Source: Geobacillus thermocatenulatus
Lineage (GTDB): Bacteria; Bacillota; Bacilli; Bacillales; Anoxybacillaceae
NCBI RefSeq assembly: GCF_002217655.1
Contig: NZ_NEWK01000002.1
Coordinates: 1,303,164 to 1,367,163 of the forward strand
Length of the DNA stretch: 64,000 nucleotides
Direction of reading: 5' to 3'
Shown: piece by piece, positions 17,117 to 25,843 of the stretch
Position numbering within the stretch: position 1 is the stretch's first letter
How the letters are laid out: each line of letters starts with the position of its first letter
Program-made: the position numbers and the translations under genes
The notes under the pieces: model-generated
Told to the model about the DNA's origin: nothing
Databases searched by the model: none
What the model saw: only the letters and a program-made list of their open reading frames with translations

Positions 17117-18379
17117 TTATTTGGCCACGCTCATCGAGGCGCGCTCCACTTCAGCTTCGTTCGGATGAAACTCATTTTCCATTTTCGAAACGACAACAGT
17201 CGCCACCGCATTGCCGATGATGTTCGTAATCGCCCGCGCTTCCGACATAAAGCGGTCAACCCCAAGCAACAAGGCGATGCCTTCGACCGGAATCATCGGA
17301 AATGCTGCCAACGTTGCCGCCAGCGTAATAAAGCCGGAACCGGTAACCCCTGCTGCCCCTTTCGAGGTGAGCATTAATACGCCAAGCAACGTCAGCTCTT
17401 GCCCAATGGTTAAATCAATGCCGTACGCTTGAGCGATGAAAATGGCTGCCATCGACAAGTAAATCGATGTGCCGTCGAGGTTAAACGAATACCCTGTCGG
17501 AACGACAAGACCAACAACCGATTTTGAGCACCCGTATTTTTCGAGTCGCTCCATCAGCCGCGGCAGCGCTGATTCAGACGAAGACGTGCCCAACACAAGC
17601 AACAGTTCCTCTTTGATGTAGGCAAGAAACTTAAAAATGTTAAATCCGTAAAACTTCGCAATCCCGCCAAGCACGATGAAAATAAAGAGCGCCATCGTAA
17701 TGTAAACAGAACCCATCAATTTGCCGAGCGACACGAGCGAACCAATGCCGAACGTGCCGATCGTATACGCCATCGCGCCAAATGCGGCAATCGGCGACAC
17801 CTTCATGACCATGTTGACGACGCCGAAGAAAATTTCCGCCAGCCGTTCAAACAAGGAAATCACTGGTTTTGCTTTTTCCCCAAGCGCCGCGGCAGCCAAA
17901 CCGAATAACACAGCGAAGAAGAGCACCGGAAGCAATTGTCCGCTCGCCATCGCGGCGACAACGTTATCCGGGATAATGCTTAGCACGAAGTCTACAAACC
18001 CGTGGCTTGTTTCTTCCGCTTGTTTCGTGTATTGTGAAATGTCGCCGCCTTTTACGGCATCGGTATGAAACCCAACCCCTGGTTTGACAAGGTTGACGAC
18101 GACAATCCCGATCGCCAACGCAAACGTGGTGACAATTTCAAAATAAATGAGCGCCTTGCCGCCGATGCGGCCGACCTTTTTCAAGTCGCCCATATTGCCG
18201 ATCCCGATGACGACGGTAAAGAAAATGATCGGGGCGATCACCATTTTAATGAGCTTAATAAATCCATCCGCCAATACTTTTAACTTCGCGCCAAATTCCG
18301 GAAATGCAAATCCGACAATGATCCCTAAAATAATGCCGATGATGACTTGCACCGTCAAGTTTTTCAGCTTTCTCCGCAT
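17117..18379 (-). CDS. dctP: C4-dicarboxylate:cation symporter DctP
   Basis: 420 residues, DAACS (glutamate/dicarboxylate) family. Family signatures: the serine-rich hairpin loop [17 protein letters not shown] near residue 270, [19 protein letters not shown] near 310 and [20 protein letters not shown] near 385, which bind substrate and cations. It should import succinate, fumarate and malate. ATG 18379 lies behind GGAGTGGGAGA; a 42-residue upstream extension is rejected. The genes for DctB, DctS and DctR lie next door, the same set as B. subtilis dctB-dctS-dctR-dctP, so it is probably induced by dicarboxylate through DctR. A candidate cre site overlaps its leader. Confidence 0.93.
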   Translation of the reverse strand: MRRKLKNLTVQVIIGIILGIIVGFAFPEFGAKLKVLADGFIKLIKMVIAPIIFFTVVIGIGNMGDLKKVGRIGGKALIYFEIVTTFALAIGIVVVNLVKPGVGFHTDAVKGGDISQYTKQAEETSHGFVDFVLSIIPDNVVAAMASGQLLPVLFFAVLFGLAAAALGEKAKPVISLFERLAEIFFGVVNMVMKVSPIAAFGAMAYTIGTFGIGSLVSLGKLMGSVYITMALFIFIVLGGIAKFYGFNIFKFLAYIKEELLLVLGTSSSESALPRLMERLEKYGCSKSVVGLVVPTGYSFNLDGTSIYLSMAAIFIAQAYGIDLTIGQELTLLGVLMLTSKGAAGVTGSGFITLAATLAAFPMIPVEGIALLLGVDRFMSEARAITNIIGNAVATVVVSKMENEFHPNEAEVERASMSVAK

Positions 18380-18401
18380 TTCTCCCACTCCTTTCGATAT
18401 C

Positions 18402-18416
18402 TTGACAACGCTTTCA
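18402..18416 (-). promoter_or_regulatory. Candidate CcpA site (cre) upstream of dctP
   Basis: TGAAAGCGTTGTCA on the minus strand differs from the cre consensus TGWAARCGYTWNCA at one position. It lies 23-37 bases before the start codon, where bound CcpA would block transcription. B. subtilis dctP is under carbon catabolite control. Confidence 0.6.
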
Positions 18417-18509
18417 ACACTATCATAAAGAAAAATCGTTGAAATCAAAATATTATGGTGATAATGGTCGTTTTGGTCTTGACCTTTTTTGCTGTTCAAA
18501 AACAAAAAA

Positions 18510-18527
18510 GCTTCCGCCCGCGGAAGC
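18510..18527 (-). terminator. Terminator of dctB
   Basis: GCTTCCGC-GG-GCGGAAGC followed by TTTTTTG on the minus strand, touching the dctB stop. Confidence 0.8.
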
Positions 18528-19571
18528 CTATTGCGATCCTCTCATTTCATTCAAAAGCCTGGAACCAAACTGCCTCGTAAACTCGTCGTACAGCGGGGCG
18601 AACTTCTGCTCCCATTTCCGTTTCTCCTCTTCCGACAGCCGGTAAAGGAAGACATCTTCACGCCGCTCGAGCTGCTTGAGCTCCCGTTCGTTTTGCTCTT
18701 TCGACTGCTCTAAATTCCAACGCGTCGCTTCCGCCATCGCTTCCGTAATTTTTTGCTGGATGTCTTTCGGCAATCTGTCCCAAAATGACTGATTCATCAT
18801 GACCACGTATCCGAGATAGCCATGATTGCTGATTGTAATATACGGTTGAAATTTGTAAAACCCTTTCGAATAAATATTGGAAATCGTATTTTCCTGCCCA
18901 TCAAACTTATGCTGTTCAAGCTCCTGATAAACGCGGTCAAATGAAACGGCAACCGGTTCACCGCCAAGCAAGCGAAACTGCTTTTCAATCACTTCGCTCG
19001 GCATAATGCGAAAACGCAACCCGCGAAAATCGTCAGGGGCGATGAGCGGACGGGTTGTGCTCATCATTTGCTTAAATCCATTGCTCCAAAACGCCAGTCC
19101 TTTCATTCCTTTTGCCTCCAGCATCCGAAGCAGCTCGGCGCCCACTTTTCCGGTAAACACACGGCGCACATCGTCCTCATCGCGGAACAAAAACGGCAAA
19201 TCGAGCACTTGCCACTCAGGGATCAATTCTGTCACTTTCGAAAATGATGGCGCAATCATTTGCACGTCGCCGCGCAACAGCGCATCAAGCTCTTCCCCAT
19301 CCGAATAAAGCGAGCCGTTCGGGAACACTTCGACTTTGACTCGGCCGTTTGTTTTTTGCTCGACAAGCTCGGCAAACTTTTGCGCCGCCAGCCCTTTTGG
19401 CGTATTCTCTGCTACGACATGGCTGAAATAAATAATGATTTGCTTTTCCAATCCTTTTTGCTCGTCGTCATAAACAAGTGGTTCACGTCCCAGTTGACGG
19501 CTCGCTGCCCAGCCGACCAGACCGAGGCCGACAAACAAAAGGATTGTCCATGCTTTCCATCTTTTCCTCAT
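18528..19571 (-). CDS. dctB: C4-dicarboxylate-binding protein DctB (TRAP DctP fold)
   Basis: 347 residues. An N-terminal membrane anchor or signal ([18 protein letters not shown]) precedes a TRAP-type substrate-binding fold: [21 protein letters not shown] near residue 48 (shown in part), [19 protein letters not shown], and [11 protein letters not shown] near 190, whose Arg contacts the carboxylate in this family. No TRAP permease genes are near. In B. subtilis DctB works as an extracellular co-sensor for the DctS kinase, and the divergent dctS here supports that role. Confidence 0.9.
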   Translation of the reverse strand: MRKRWKAWTILLFVGLGLVGWAASRQLGREPLVYDDEQKGLEKQIIIYFSHVVAENTPKGLAAQKFAELVEQKTNGRVKVEVFPNGSLYSDGEELDALLRGDVQMIAPSFSKVTELIPEWQVLDLPFLFRDEDDVRRVFTGKVGAELLRMLEAKGMKGLAFWSNGFKQMMSTTRPLIAPDDFRGLRFRIMPSEVIEKQFRLLGGEPVAVSFDRVYQELEQHKFDGQENTISNIYSKGFYKFQPYITISNHGYLGYVVMMNQSFWDRLPKDIQQKITEAMAEATRWNLEQSKEQNERELKQLERREDVFLYRLSEEEKRKWEQKFAPLYDEFTRQFGSRLLNEMRGSQ

Positions 19572-19793
19572 CGTTCACACCATTCTCCCGTCTATTTCTA
19601 AAACCTCATCCGAGCGCAACGCTCTCTCGACTCGAAGCATTGAAGCAAAAAGGCGGCTTTAGCCCATCGATTCGGTTTGAAAGCAGCAATCGTCGCGCCT
19701 TACGCATGCCCCATCTTCTAGGCTGTCGAACAGAATATTTGTTCCCCACTGCCATTTTACACCTTTCGTTTCTTTCCGTTCAAGAAGATTTGG

Positions 19794-19799
19794 TATAAT
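19794..19799 (+). promoter_or_regulatory. -10 element of the dctS promoter
   Basis: TATAAT at 19794-19799 in the 309-base gap between dctB and dctS; the -35 (TTCTTT, 18 bases upstream) is weak, which fits an activator-dependent or low-level promoter. The remainder of the gap shows only a short inverted repeat (GGCGGCTTTAGCC). Confidence 0.45.
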
Positions 19800-19880
19800 G
19801 AAAAAAACGTTGATTTATTCCTTTCCCGATTCATATGGCATGTCCAACTGCCATCACGACTGCCAAAAAGGAGTCCCGCC

Positions 19881-21458
19881 ATGAACCGGCTGCCGATTCG
19901 CTGGAAAATTACGATTTTGATTTTCGCCATCGTCAGCTTTTCCATGTTGCTGAGCGGTGCATTCATCATCAGCGACTTTTTCCATACAAAGGAAGAGGAA
20001 CTTAGCCAGCGCGCCTTATTGACCGCGCGCACCGTCTCCGAGCTGCCCGAAGTCAGACGCCATATTGTCGGAAACAAACAAAGCCGGGCGCTGATCAATC
20101 CGGTCGTCGAGCGGGTGCGCGTCATTCACAGCGCCGACTATATCGTCGTTCTCGATATGAACAAAGTGCGCCTCTCCCATCCGCTCCCCTCGATGATCGG
20201 CACGATCTCCCGCGGTGCTGATGAGGGGCCGGCATTTGCCGAACATACGTACACGTCCAAAGCCCGCGGGGAAATCGGGACAGTGGTTCGCGCCTTCGTT
20301 CCCATTATGAACAGCGATCACGAACAAATCGGCGTCGTCATCGCCGCCTACCGGTTGCCGACGTTTTTCGAAGCCATTGATTCTTTGAAAGAAGAAGCTG
20401 CCGTAGCGGTCGTTTTGTCGCTCGTTGTCGGTGGAATTGGTGCATGGCTGCTCGCCTCCCATATCAAGCGGCAAATGTTTGAGTTGGAACCGCATGAGAT
20501 CGCCAAGCTGCTGATCGAACGGACGGAAGCGTTTAACGCCATGCACGAAGGCGTCATCGCCATTGACAGCGATGAAAACATTACCATCTTCAACGACCGG
20601 GCCAAACAAATGCTCGGCGTCAAAGGGGATGTCATCGGCCGGTCGATCCGTTCCGTCATTCCGGACACACACCTTCCGGAAATCTTGGAAGTCAACAAGC
20701 CGATTTACAATAAGGAGTTGCAGATTGGCAATTTAACGATTTGGAGCAACCGCATCCCGATCAAAGTCAACGGGAAAACGGTTGGCGCCATCGCCATTTT
20801 CCAAGACCGGACGGAAGTGAAGCGGCTGGCTGAAGAATTGACGGGCGTCAAGGCGTTTGTCCACGCCTTGCGCGTGCAAAACCATGAATATATGAACAAA
20901 CTCCATACAATCGCCGGCCTTATTCAGCTCGGCCATATCGAAAAAGCGCTCGAGTACGTCTTCCAAGTCACGGAGGAACAAGCAGAACTGACGCAGTTTT
21001 TAAGCCGCAACATTAAGGACGAAAGCATTTCTGGACTGCTCTTAAGCAAAATCCGCCGCGGCAAGGAGCTCGGCATCCGCGTGACCATCGATCGCCACAG
21101 CCGGCTGCACCGGTTTCCGCCGCATCTCGATCACCATGATTTCGTTGTTCTCCTTGGCAATTTAATTGAAAACGCCTTCGATGCGTTCCGTGATGTAACC
21201 GACCGGGAAAAAGAAATCTACATCAGCATTGAACAAAATGAAGACATTTGTTCCCTCTCGGTCGAAGACAACGGCCAAGGCATTGCTCGCGAGCATATCA
21301 ACCGCATTTTTGATGAAGGCTTTTCAACCAAAGGAGAGAATGGTCGAGGCATCGGCTTGTATTTGGTGAAGCAAATTGTGGAAAAGGGAAACGGGCGCAT
21401 CGATGTGCGGTCGGAAGAAGGAAATGGAACGGTGTTTACGGTTACCTTTGATATGTGA
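19881..21458 (+). CDS. dctS: Sensor histidine kinase DctS
   Basis: 525 residues. Order of parts: membrane helix 1 (ITILIFAIVSFSMLLSGAFI), an extracellular PAS-like (sCache) domain of about 135 residues, membrane helix 2 near residue 175, a cytoplasmic PAS domain (NAMHEGVIAIDSDENITIFN), then the kinase. The phosphorylated His is in ALRVQNHEYMNKLH, and the ATP-binding boxes are ENAFDAF, VEDNGQGIA and GRGIGLYLVKQIVEKGNG. This is the CitA/DcuS family that senses di- and tricarboxylates. ATG 19881 follows AAAAAGGAG. dctR follows 63 bases later. Confidence 0.92.
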   Translation: MNRLPIRWKITILIFAIVSFSMLLSGAFIISDFFHTKEEELSQRALLTARTVSELPEVRRHIVGNKQSRALINPVVERVRVIHSADYIVVLDMNKVRLSHPLPSMIGTISRGADEGPAFAEHTYTSKARGEIGTVVRAFVPIMNSDHEQIGVVIAAYRLPTFFEAIDSLKEEAAVAVVLSLVVGGIGAWLLASHIKRQMFELEPHEIAKLLIERTEAFNAMHEGVIAIDSDENITIFNDRAKQMLGVKGDVIGRSIRSVIPDTHLPEILEVNKPIYNKELQIGNLTIWSNRIPIKVNGKTVGAIAIFQDRTEVKRLAEELTGVKAFVHALRVQNHEYMNKLHTIAGLIQLGHIEKALEYVFQVTEEQAELTQFLSRNIKDESISGLLLSKIRRGKELGIRVTIDRHSRLHRFPPHLDHHDFVVLLGNLIENAFDAFRDVTDREKEIYISIEQNEDICSLSVEDNGQGIAREHINRIFDEGFSTKGENGRGIGLYLVKQIVEKGNGRIDVRSEEGNGTVFTVTFDM

Positions 21459-21521
21459 CTACCCATTCATGCAGCGGCGGCCGCGAAAGACACCCCCGTC
21501 GAGACGAAGGAGGAAAAAGCG

Positions 21522-22202
21522 ATGTATCGCGTATTGTTGATCGAGGATGACCCGATGGTGCAAGAAGTGAATCGACAAATGATTGAACAAGTCGACGGCT
21601 TCACCGTCATCGGCCTCGCTCGAAACGGTGAAGAAGGACTCCGCCTCATCGACGAGCTGCACCCGGATTTAGCAATGATCGATATTTACATGCCGCAGCT
21701 GGACGGCCTTGAAACAGTAAAACAAATCCGCGCCCGCGGCCATGAAGTCGATATCATCGCCATTACCGCGGCGAGCGACATTGAAACGGTGCGCCGCGTC
21801 CTGCAAAACGGCGCCTTCGATTACATTGTGAAACCGTTCAAATTTGAACGGCTCAAACAGGCGTTGGAAAATTATCGGACGTTCCGCCGGTCGCTTGCGG
21901 AAAAGGAATCGCTCACCCAGGTGGAACTCGATTCCCTAAGGCGGGCGACTGAACAATCGGCTGGACCGTCCTCCGAGCTTCCGAAAGGACTGAATGAGGT
22001 CACATTGGAAAAAGTGATCGCCTATTTGCGCCAACACCGCTTCCCCGTTTCCGCCGAGGAAGTGGCCGAAGGAGTCGGCATCGCCCGCGTGACGGCCCGC
22101 CGCTATTTGGAGTACCTTGAGAAAACGGGGAAAGTCGTGCTCGATGTGCAATACGGCGGCGTCGGACGCCCAGTGAATCGGTACCATCTGAAAGCAACAT
22201 AA
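21522..22202 (+). CDS. dctR: Response regulator DctR (CitB family)
   Basis: 226 residues. Receiver domain with the acidic pocket LIEDDPMV, phospho-acceptor Asp in LAMIDIYMPQLDGL near residue 54, and Lys in VKPFKFERL near 105. The C-terminal DNA-binding half (PVSAEEVAEGVGIARVTARRYLEYL) is the CitB-type helix-turn-helix. Partner of DctS; it should activate dctP. ATG 21522 follows GGAGG. Confidence 0.92.
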   Translation: MYRVLLIEDDPMVQEVNRQMIEQVDGFTVIGLARNGEEGLRLIDELHPDLAMIDIYMPQLDGLETVKQIRARGHEVDIIAITAASDIETVRRVLQNGAFDYIVKPFKFERLKQALENYRTFRRSLAEKESLTQVELDSLRRATEQSAGPSSELPKGLNEVTLEKVIAYLRQHRFPVSAEEVAEGVGIARVTARRYLEYLEKTGKVVLDVQYGGVGRPVNRYHLKAT

Positions 22203-22261
22203 CACGACGCCGTTTCACTTGGCTTCAAGCTAGTTGTCAGAGACGGAAAAGCCAGCCCCTA

Positions 22262-23239
22262 TTATGCCGTATCCCGCACCAGCAACTGGGCAGGCAGCTC
22301 TTCTTGTTTTCGCGCCACACGGCCTGTCTCCAGCCAATGGTGAAGAAGGCGGAACGCTCTTTCTCCGAGCGTAAAATGGGGGAGTGCCACGGTTGTAATG
22401 CCCAGCATTTCGGCCAGCGGATCATTATCAAACCCAATGACGGCAAGCTCGTCTGGAATGCGCACCCCGATTCGGCGCGCATGGAGCACGATTCCGGCCG
22501 CCACTTGGTCACTCGTCACAAGCAGCGCGCTCGGCCGCTCCTCCATCGCGATCCATTGCTCCATAACGCGCTTTCCATCTTCAAGAAATAGACAACCATC
22601 GAAAACCCACTGCCGACGAGGAAGGGCGCCGACTTCACGCAACACATCCTGGTACGCCGCCGCCCTCGCTTGGCTGTTCGGCCCGGTCGTTCTTCCGATG
22701 CAATAACCGATGCGCCGGTGCCCCTTTTTGATCAAGTAGCGAAGCGCTCGGACAAACGCCTGGTAGTGATCGATATAGACGGTGAAAAAATCATACCTTT
22801 CCACCTGCTCACATAAAACAATGGGACCGTCTTCCTGATAAGCGTCAAACACTTCCCAGTCCACTTCATGGGAACATACGATCAATCCATCCATTTGCCT
22901 CATCCGCAGCCGTTCCAACGCCTCAAGCTCCCTTTCCACCTCATAATTTGTCTGAAACAAAAGCAACTGGTAGCCATAACGAAGCGCCTCTTTGGAAATC
23001 CCTTCGATTACAGCGGAAAAATAAGGATGGTGAATGTACGGAAGCATGACCCCCACAATCGCTGTCCTTCCCTTCGCCAAGTGAACGGCTTGAATATTTT
23101 TCGAGTAATTTAACTTCTCCACCGCTTCCCAAACCGCTTTTCGTTTTTCCTCGCTCACATATGGATGTCCGTTCAACACCCTCGATACAGTGGCTACCGA
23201 CACGCCCGCTTCTTTCGCCAAATCACGGATGTTCGCCAC
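22262..23239 (-). CDS. LacI family transcriptional regulator
   Basis: 325 residues from GTG 23239 behind GGGAGGAGT. The LacI helix-turn-helix and hinge are at the very start: IRDLAKEAGVSVATVSRVLN, then YSKNIQAVHLAKGRT. The periplasmic-binding-like effector domain follows (VGVMLPYIHHPYFSAVIEG; VIGFDNDPLAEMLGITTV). No sugar operon is adjacent, so the effector is unknown. The perfect palindrome TGAAACGCGTTTCA 34 bases upstream is a good candidate for its own operator. Confidence 0.9.
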   Translation of the reverse strand: MANIRDLAKEAGVSVATVSRVLNGHPYVSEEKRKAVWEAVEKLNYSKNIQAVHLAKGRTAIVGVMLPYIHHPYFSAVIEGISKEALRYGYQLLLFQTNYEVERELEALERLRMRQMDGLIVCSHEVDWEVFDAYQEDGPIVLCEQVERYDFFTVYIDHYQAFVRALRYLIKKGHRRIGYCIGRTTGPNSQARAAAYQDVLREVGALPRRQWVFDGCLFLEDGKRVMEQWIAMEERPSALLVTSDQVAAGIVLHARRIGVRIPDELAVIGFDNDPLAEMLGITTVALPHFTLGERAFRLLHHWLETGRVARKQEELPAQLLVRDTA

Positions 23240-23272
23240 GTTCCCACTCCTCCCGCATAAAAACGCTTGACT

Positions 23273-23286
23273 TGAAACGCGTTTCA
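23273..23286. promoter_or_regulatory. Palindromic operator candidate for the LacI-type regulator
   Basis: TGAAACG-CGTTTCA is a perfect 14-base palindrome with the central CG typical of LacI-family operators. It lies between the regulator and the divergent small gene at 23334, and could control both. Confidence 0.6.
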
Positions 23287-23333
23287 TACATTACGTTCAT
23301 TCTGCCATCTAGTATACACGAGGAGGTGACCGC

Positions 23334-23426
23334 ATGCTTTGCGGATTGGCTTCACTCATTCTGATCGTCGCCGCTGTTTGGGGCGGCGCGCATGTCGCCT
23401 TGCACGCCAAACAAACAAAAAAATAG
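23334..23426 (+). CDS. 30-residue single-helix membrane peptide
   Basis: ATG 23334 follows a strong AGGAGGTGA. The peptide is one hydrophobic helix (GLASLILIVAAVWGGAHVAL) with a basic tail ending KQTKK. It is divergent from the LacI-type regulator and shares the palindromic operator region. Function unknown. Confidence 0.6.
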   Translation: MLCGLASLILIVAAVWGGAHVALHAKQTKK

Positions 23427-23440
23427 GGAAACGAGTCTGT

Positions 23441-23468
23441 TTGTTTCCACCGTTTCAATTGGTATAAT
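23441..23468 (+). promoter_or_regulatory. Promoter of the lipoprotein gene
   Basis: TTGTTT (23441-23446) and TATAAT (23463-23468), 16 bases apart, about 33 bases before the start codon. Confidence 0.55.
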
Positions 23469-23501
23469 GAGCGGTATATGGAACATAAGGAGGAATTCAA
23501 T

Positions 23502-24194
23502 ATGAATCGATACGGGAAATGGTTATGTTCCCTCGCTGTCATCTCTGTCTTGCTCGCTGGTTGTGGAACAAAAGAGCATGAGACAACACAGGGGGCAAAG
23601 GAAGAGCAGACCGCCGACGATCCAAAACCATCGTCTGATGCGCCGTCATCCACAGAACATTCTTCCTCGAAAGAAACAAAAGATCAAACATCACCAACAG
23701 GAAAAGAGGAAGAACAATCAACGACAAAAGAAGAGCAATCGGCTGCTTCACAACCGACCGTTTCCTTGTCCTATCAAGAAGGGAAACAAACCGTCACGAA
23801 AACGGCAACACTGCAAACGAGCAACAATCAACATTTTTCCCTCTATGTTTTGGAAGGATGGGCCCTTGACGCGGAAGAACCGGGCGCCGATGTCTTGCTC
23901 CATGGCGAAGCCTTCGCCCGCATCCGCTTGCTTTCGGAGGGGGAAACAAACTACGAGCAGCTGGCGAAAGAACATGCCCAAGCGGTTGACGCCAACGCCG
24001 CCCGCCAACAAACGAACGGATTGCCTAAGCCGTTCGCCGATGCGGTTTGGTACACTGCACAAGCGGACGGCGTCACCGTTCATGTCATCGCCAGCGCCCA
24101 ACCAACACCGATGCTATTGACCGTGCACGCTCCAAGCAACGAAGACGTGCTTGGCGCCGTGCTCGCAATGGTTGCTACATTACAAAAGCAATAA
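23502..24194 (+). CDS. Lipoprotein of unknown function
   Basis: 230 residues from ATG 23502 behind AAGGAGG. A lipoprotein signal ends in VLLAGCGTK, with Cys at about residue 20. Next comes a 70-residue Ser/Thr/Glu/Lys low-complexity linker, then a folded domain with alternating strands (HFSLYVLEGWALDAEEPG ... ARIRLLSEG) that looks like the small MOG1/DcrB-like fold found in Bacillus lipoproteins. Likely anchored on the outer face of the membrane. Confidence 0.75.
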   Translation: MNRYGKWLCSLAVISVLLAGCGTKEHETTQGAKEEQTADDPKPSSDAPSSTEHSSSKETKDQTSPTGKEEEQSTTKEEQSAASQPTVSLSYQEGKQTVTKTATLQTSNNQHFSLYVLEGWALDAEEPGADVLLHGEAFARIRLLSEGETNYEQLAKEHAQAVDANAARQQTNGLPKPFADAVWYTAQADGVTVHVIASAQPTPMLLTVHAPSNEDVLGAVLAMVATLQKQ

Positions 24195-24200
24195 CATATC

Positions 24201-24228
24201 CAACGGGGAAGGAAACCGCTCTTCCCCG
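24201..24228 (+). terminator. Terminator of the lipoprotein gene
   Basis: ACGGGGAAG pairs with CTTCCCCGC a few bases after the stop. The following bases are A-rich on the plus strand, so it may equally act on minus-strand transcripts. Confidence 0.5.
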
Positions 24229-24270
24229 CTTCCAAAAAAAAGAAATCCCCCTTCCAGCCCAACAAGAGGA

Positions 24271-25428
24271 TTAAACAAGCTGTTTGCTCTCTTCTTTGCG
24301 GAAAAATGTTTTCATCGCGTGGAACACATCTGATTTTTGCTTCAAAATATAATAGCGGAATTTTTCGTCTTTAATATTGCGATACGCCGACATGAGCGTC
24401 GAATGGCGGTTGTACTGGTTGACTTCCCCGTACCCAAACATGTTCGATACGTTCATCAGCTCTTGAACAAGCTTCACGCAACGGGCATTGTCCGATGTCA
24501 AGTTGTCGCCGTCGGAGAAGTGGAACGGATAAATGTTGTAGCGCGACGGAGAATACTTCGTTTCGATCAGCTCAAGCGCTTTGCGGTAGGCGGATGAGCA
24601 AATCGTCCCTCCACTTTCCCCTTTCGTGAAAAACTCCTCCTCACTGACGACTTTCGCTTCCGTATGATGGGCGATAAAGGCGATCTCAACGGTTTCATAT
24701 TTCGTGCGCAAAAAGCGCGTCATCCAGAAGAAAAAGCTGCGTGCCATGTATTTTTCCCACATGCCCATCGAGCCGCTTGTGTCCATCATCGCCAGGACGA
24801 CCGCCTTCGATTCTGGCTTGACGACTTCGTTCCACGTTTTAAACTTCAAATCTTCGCGATAAATCGGATAAAAGCCCGGTTTGCCGTTCATGGCATTGCG
24901 TTTGAAGGCAGCGAGCATCGTCCGCTTTTTATCGATGTTCCCCATCAGTCCGGTGCGGCGGATGTCATTAAATTCGATATGTTGAGTTACATTTTGATCC
25001 AGCTCTTTTCGTTGCAAGTTGGGCAGCTCCAATTGGCTGAAGAGAGCTTCTTCAATTTCCATCAACGACACTTCAGCTTCGTAATAGTCTTGGCCTGGCA
25101 AGTCGCCAGCCCCTTGGCCTTTTCCTGGCCCCTGCCCCTCCCCGCTTCCGTCTCTGGCTACGACATCACCGACTTGGCTGTCTCCGTTTCCTTGACCGAC
25201 GTGTTTATTTTTCTCATAATTGTAACGGATTTTGTATTCATCGAGCGAGCGGATCGGAATTTTGATCACGTCGCGTCCGTTGGACATGATAATGCTTTCT
25301 TCCGTAATTAAGTCGGGCAAATTGTTTTTGATCGCTTCCTTCACTTTTTCTTGATGGCGCTTTTGATCATCATATCCTTTGCGGTGGAGGGACCAATCTT
25401 CTTTTGATACAACAAAATTCCCCTTCAT
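24271..25428 (-). CDS. yhbH: YhbH (YeaH/DUF444 family) sporulation-associated protein
   Basis: 385 residues from ATG 25428 behind GGAGGGG. After a basic N-terminus and a Gly/Gln-rich linker ([16 protein letters not shown]) comes a von Willebrand A-like domain with the MIDAS motif [14 protein letters not shown] near residue 215 and [10 protein letters not shown], then the conserved end [21 protein letters not shown]444 proteins are always found near PrkA kinases, as here. In B. subtilis, yhbH is expressed in sporulation. Confidence 0.9.
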   Translation of the reverse strand: MKGNFVVSKEDWSLHRKGYDDQKRHQEKVKEAIKNNLPDLITEESIIMSNGRDVIKIPIRSLDEYKIRYNYEKNKHVGQGNGDSQVGDVVARDGSGEGQGPGKGQGAGDLPGQDYYEAEVSLMEIEEALFSQLELPNLQRKELDQNVTQHIEFNDIRRTGLMGNIDKKRTMLAAFKRNAMNGKPGFYPIYREDLKFKTWNEVVKPESKAVVLAMMDTSGSMGMWEKYMARSFFFWMTRFLRTKYETVEIAFIAHHTEAKVVSEEEFFTKGESGGTICSSAYRKALELIETKYSPSRYNIYPFHFSDGDNLTSDNARCVKLVQELMNVSNMFGYGEVNQYNRHSTLMSAYRNIKDEKFRYYILKQKSDVFHAMKTFFRKEESKQLV

Positions 25429-25843
25429 GTTTTCCCCTCCTTTGAAAAAATCATTTTCACACTTTTCGCTTTCCCGCATATACTTATGTTGGCGTCATCC
25501 AAACGGGCCATCACGATGCCAAGTTGGTTTATTTTATCCTATGCAAAAACGAAAAATAATTGACAAATGAATATGGAAAACAAAAGGATGGACAAGCCCG
25601 ATTGTCGATTTCACATCTCCTTTAAAGAACTGGCGAAAAACGGCCGATTTCACCGAACCGGTTGTTGTCAGTTGAAAGAGAAGCGTTGATTTGACAAGGC
25701 TTCTCTGATTGAGAATAGAGTCCGTTTTGCTTAGTTTTTCACTAACGAAATCACCAGCCTTTTAAGCAAAGGCGCCGCTCCCAAAGCCCAGGAAGTTCGC
25801 TGAAAAGATGAGAAAAAGCATGCCTCAGCGCTTGGAGGCATGC
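25429..25843. other. Intergenic region between yhbH and prkA
   Basis: 415 bases without a gene. It holds the prkA terminator at its left end (25818-25843), a stem GAGAAGC...GCTTCTC at 25677-25706, and otherwise AT-rich sequence. A stretch near 25640 (CGGCCGATTTCACCGAACCG) resembles 56270-56300 (CGGCCGTTTTCACGCCGAAC), hinting at a degraded repeat. I see no convincing promoter for yhbH. Confidence 0.5.
25818..25843 (-). terminator. Terminator of prkA
   Basis: GCATGCCTC pairs with GAGGCATGC and is followed by TTTTT on the minus strand, directly after the prkA stop. Confidence 0.85.
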
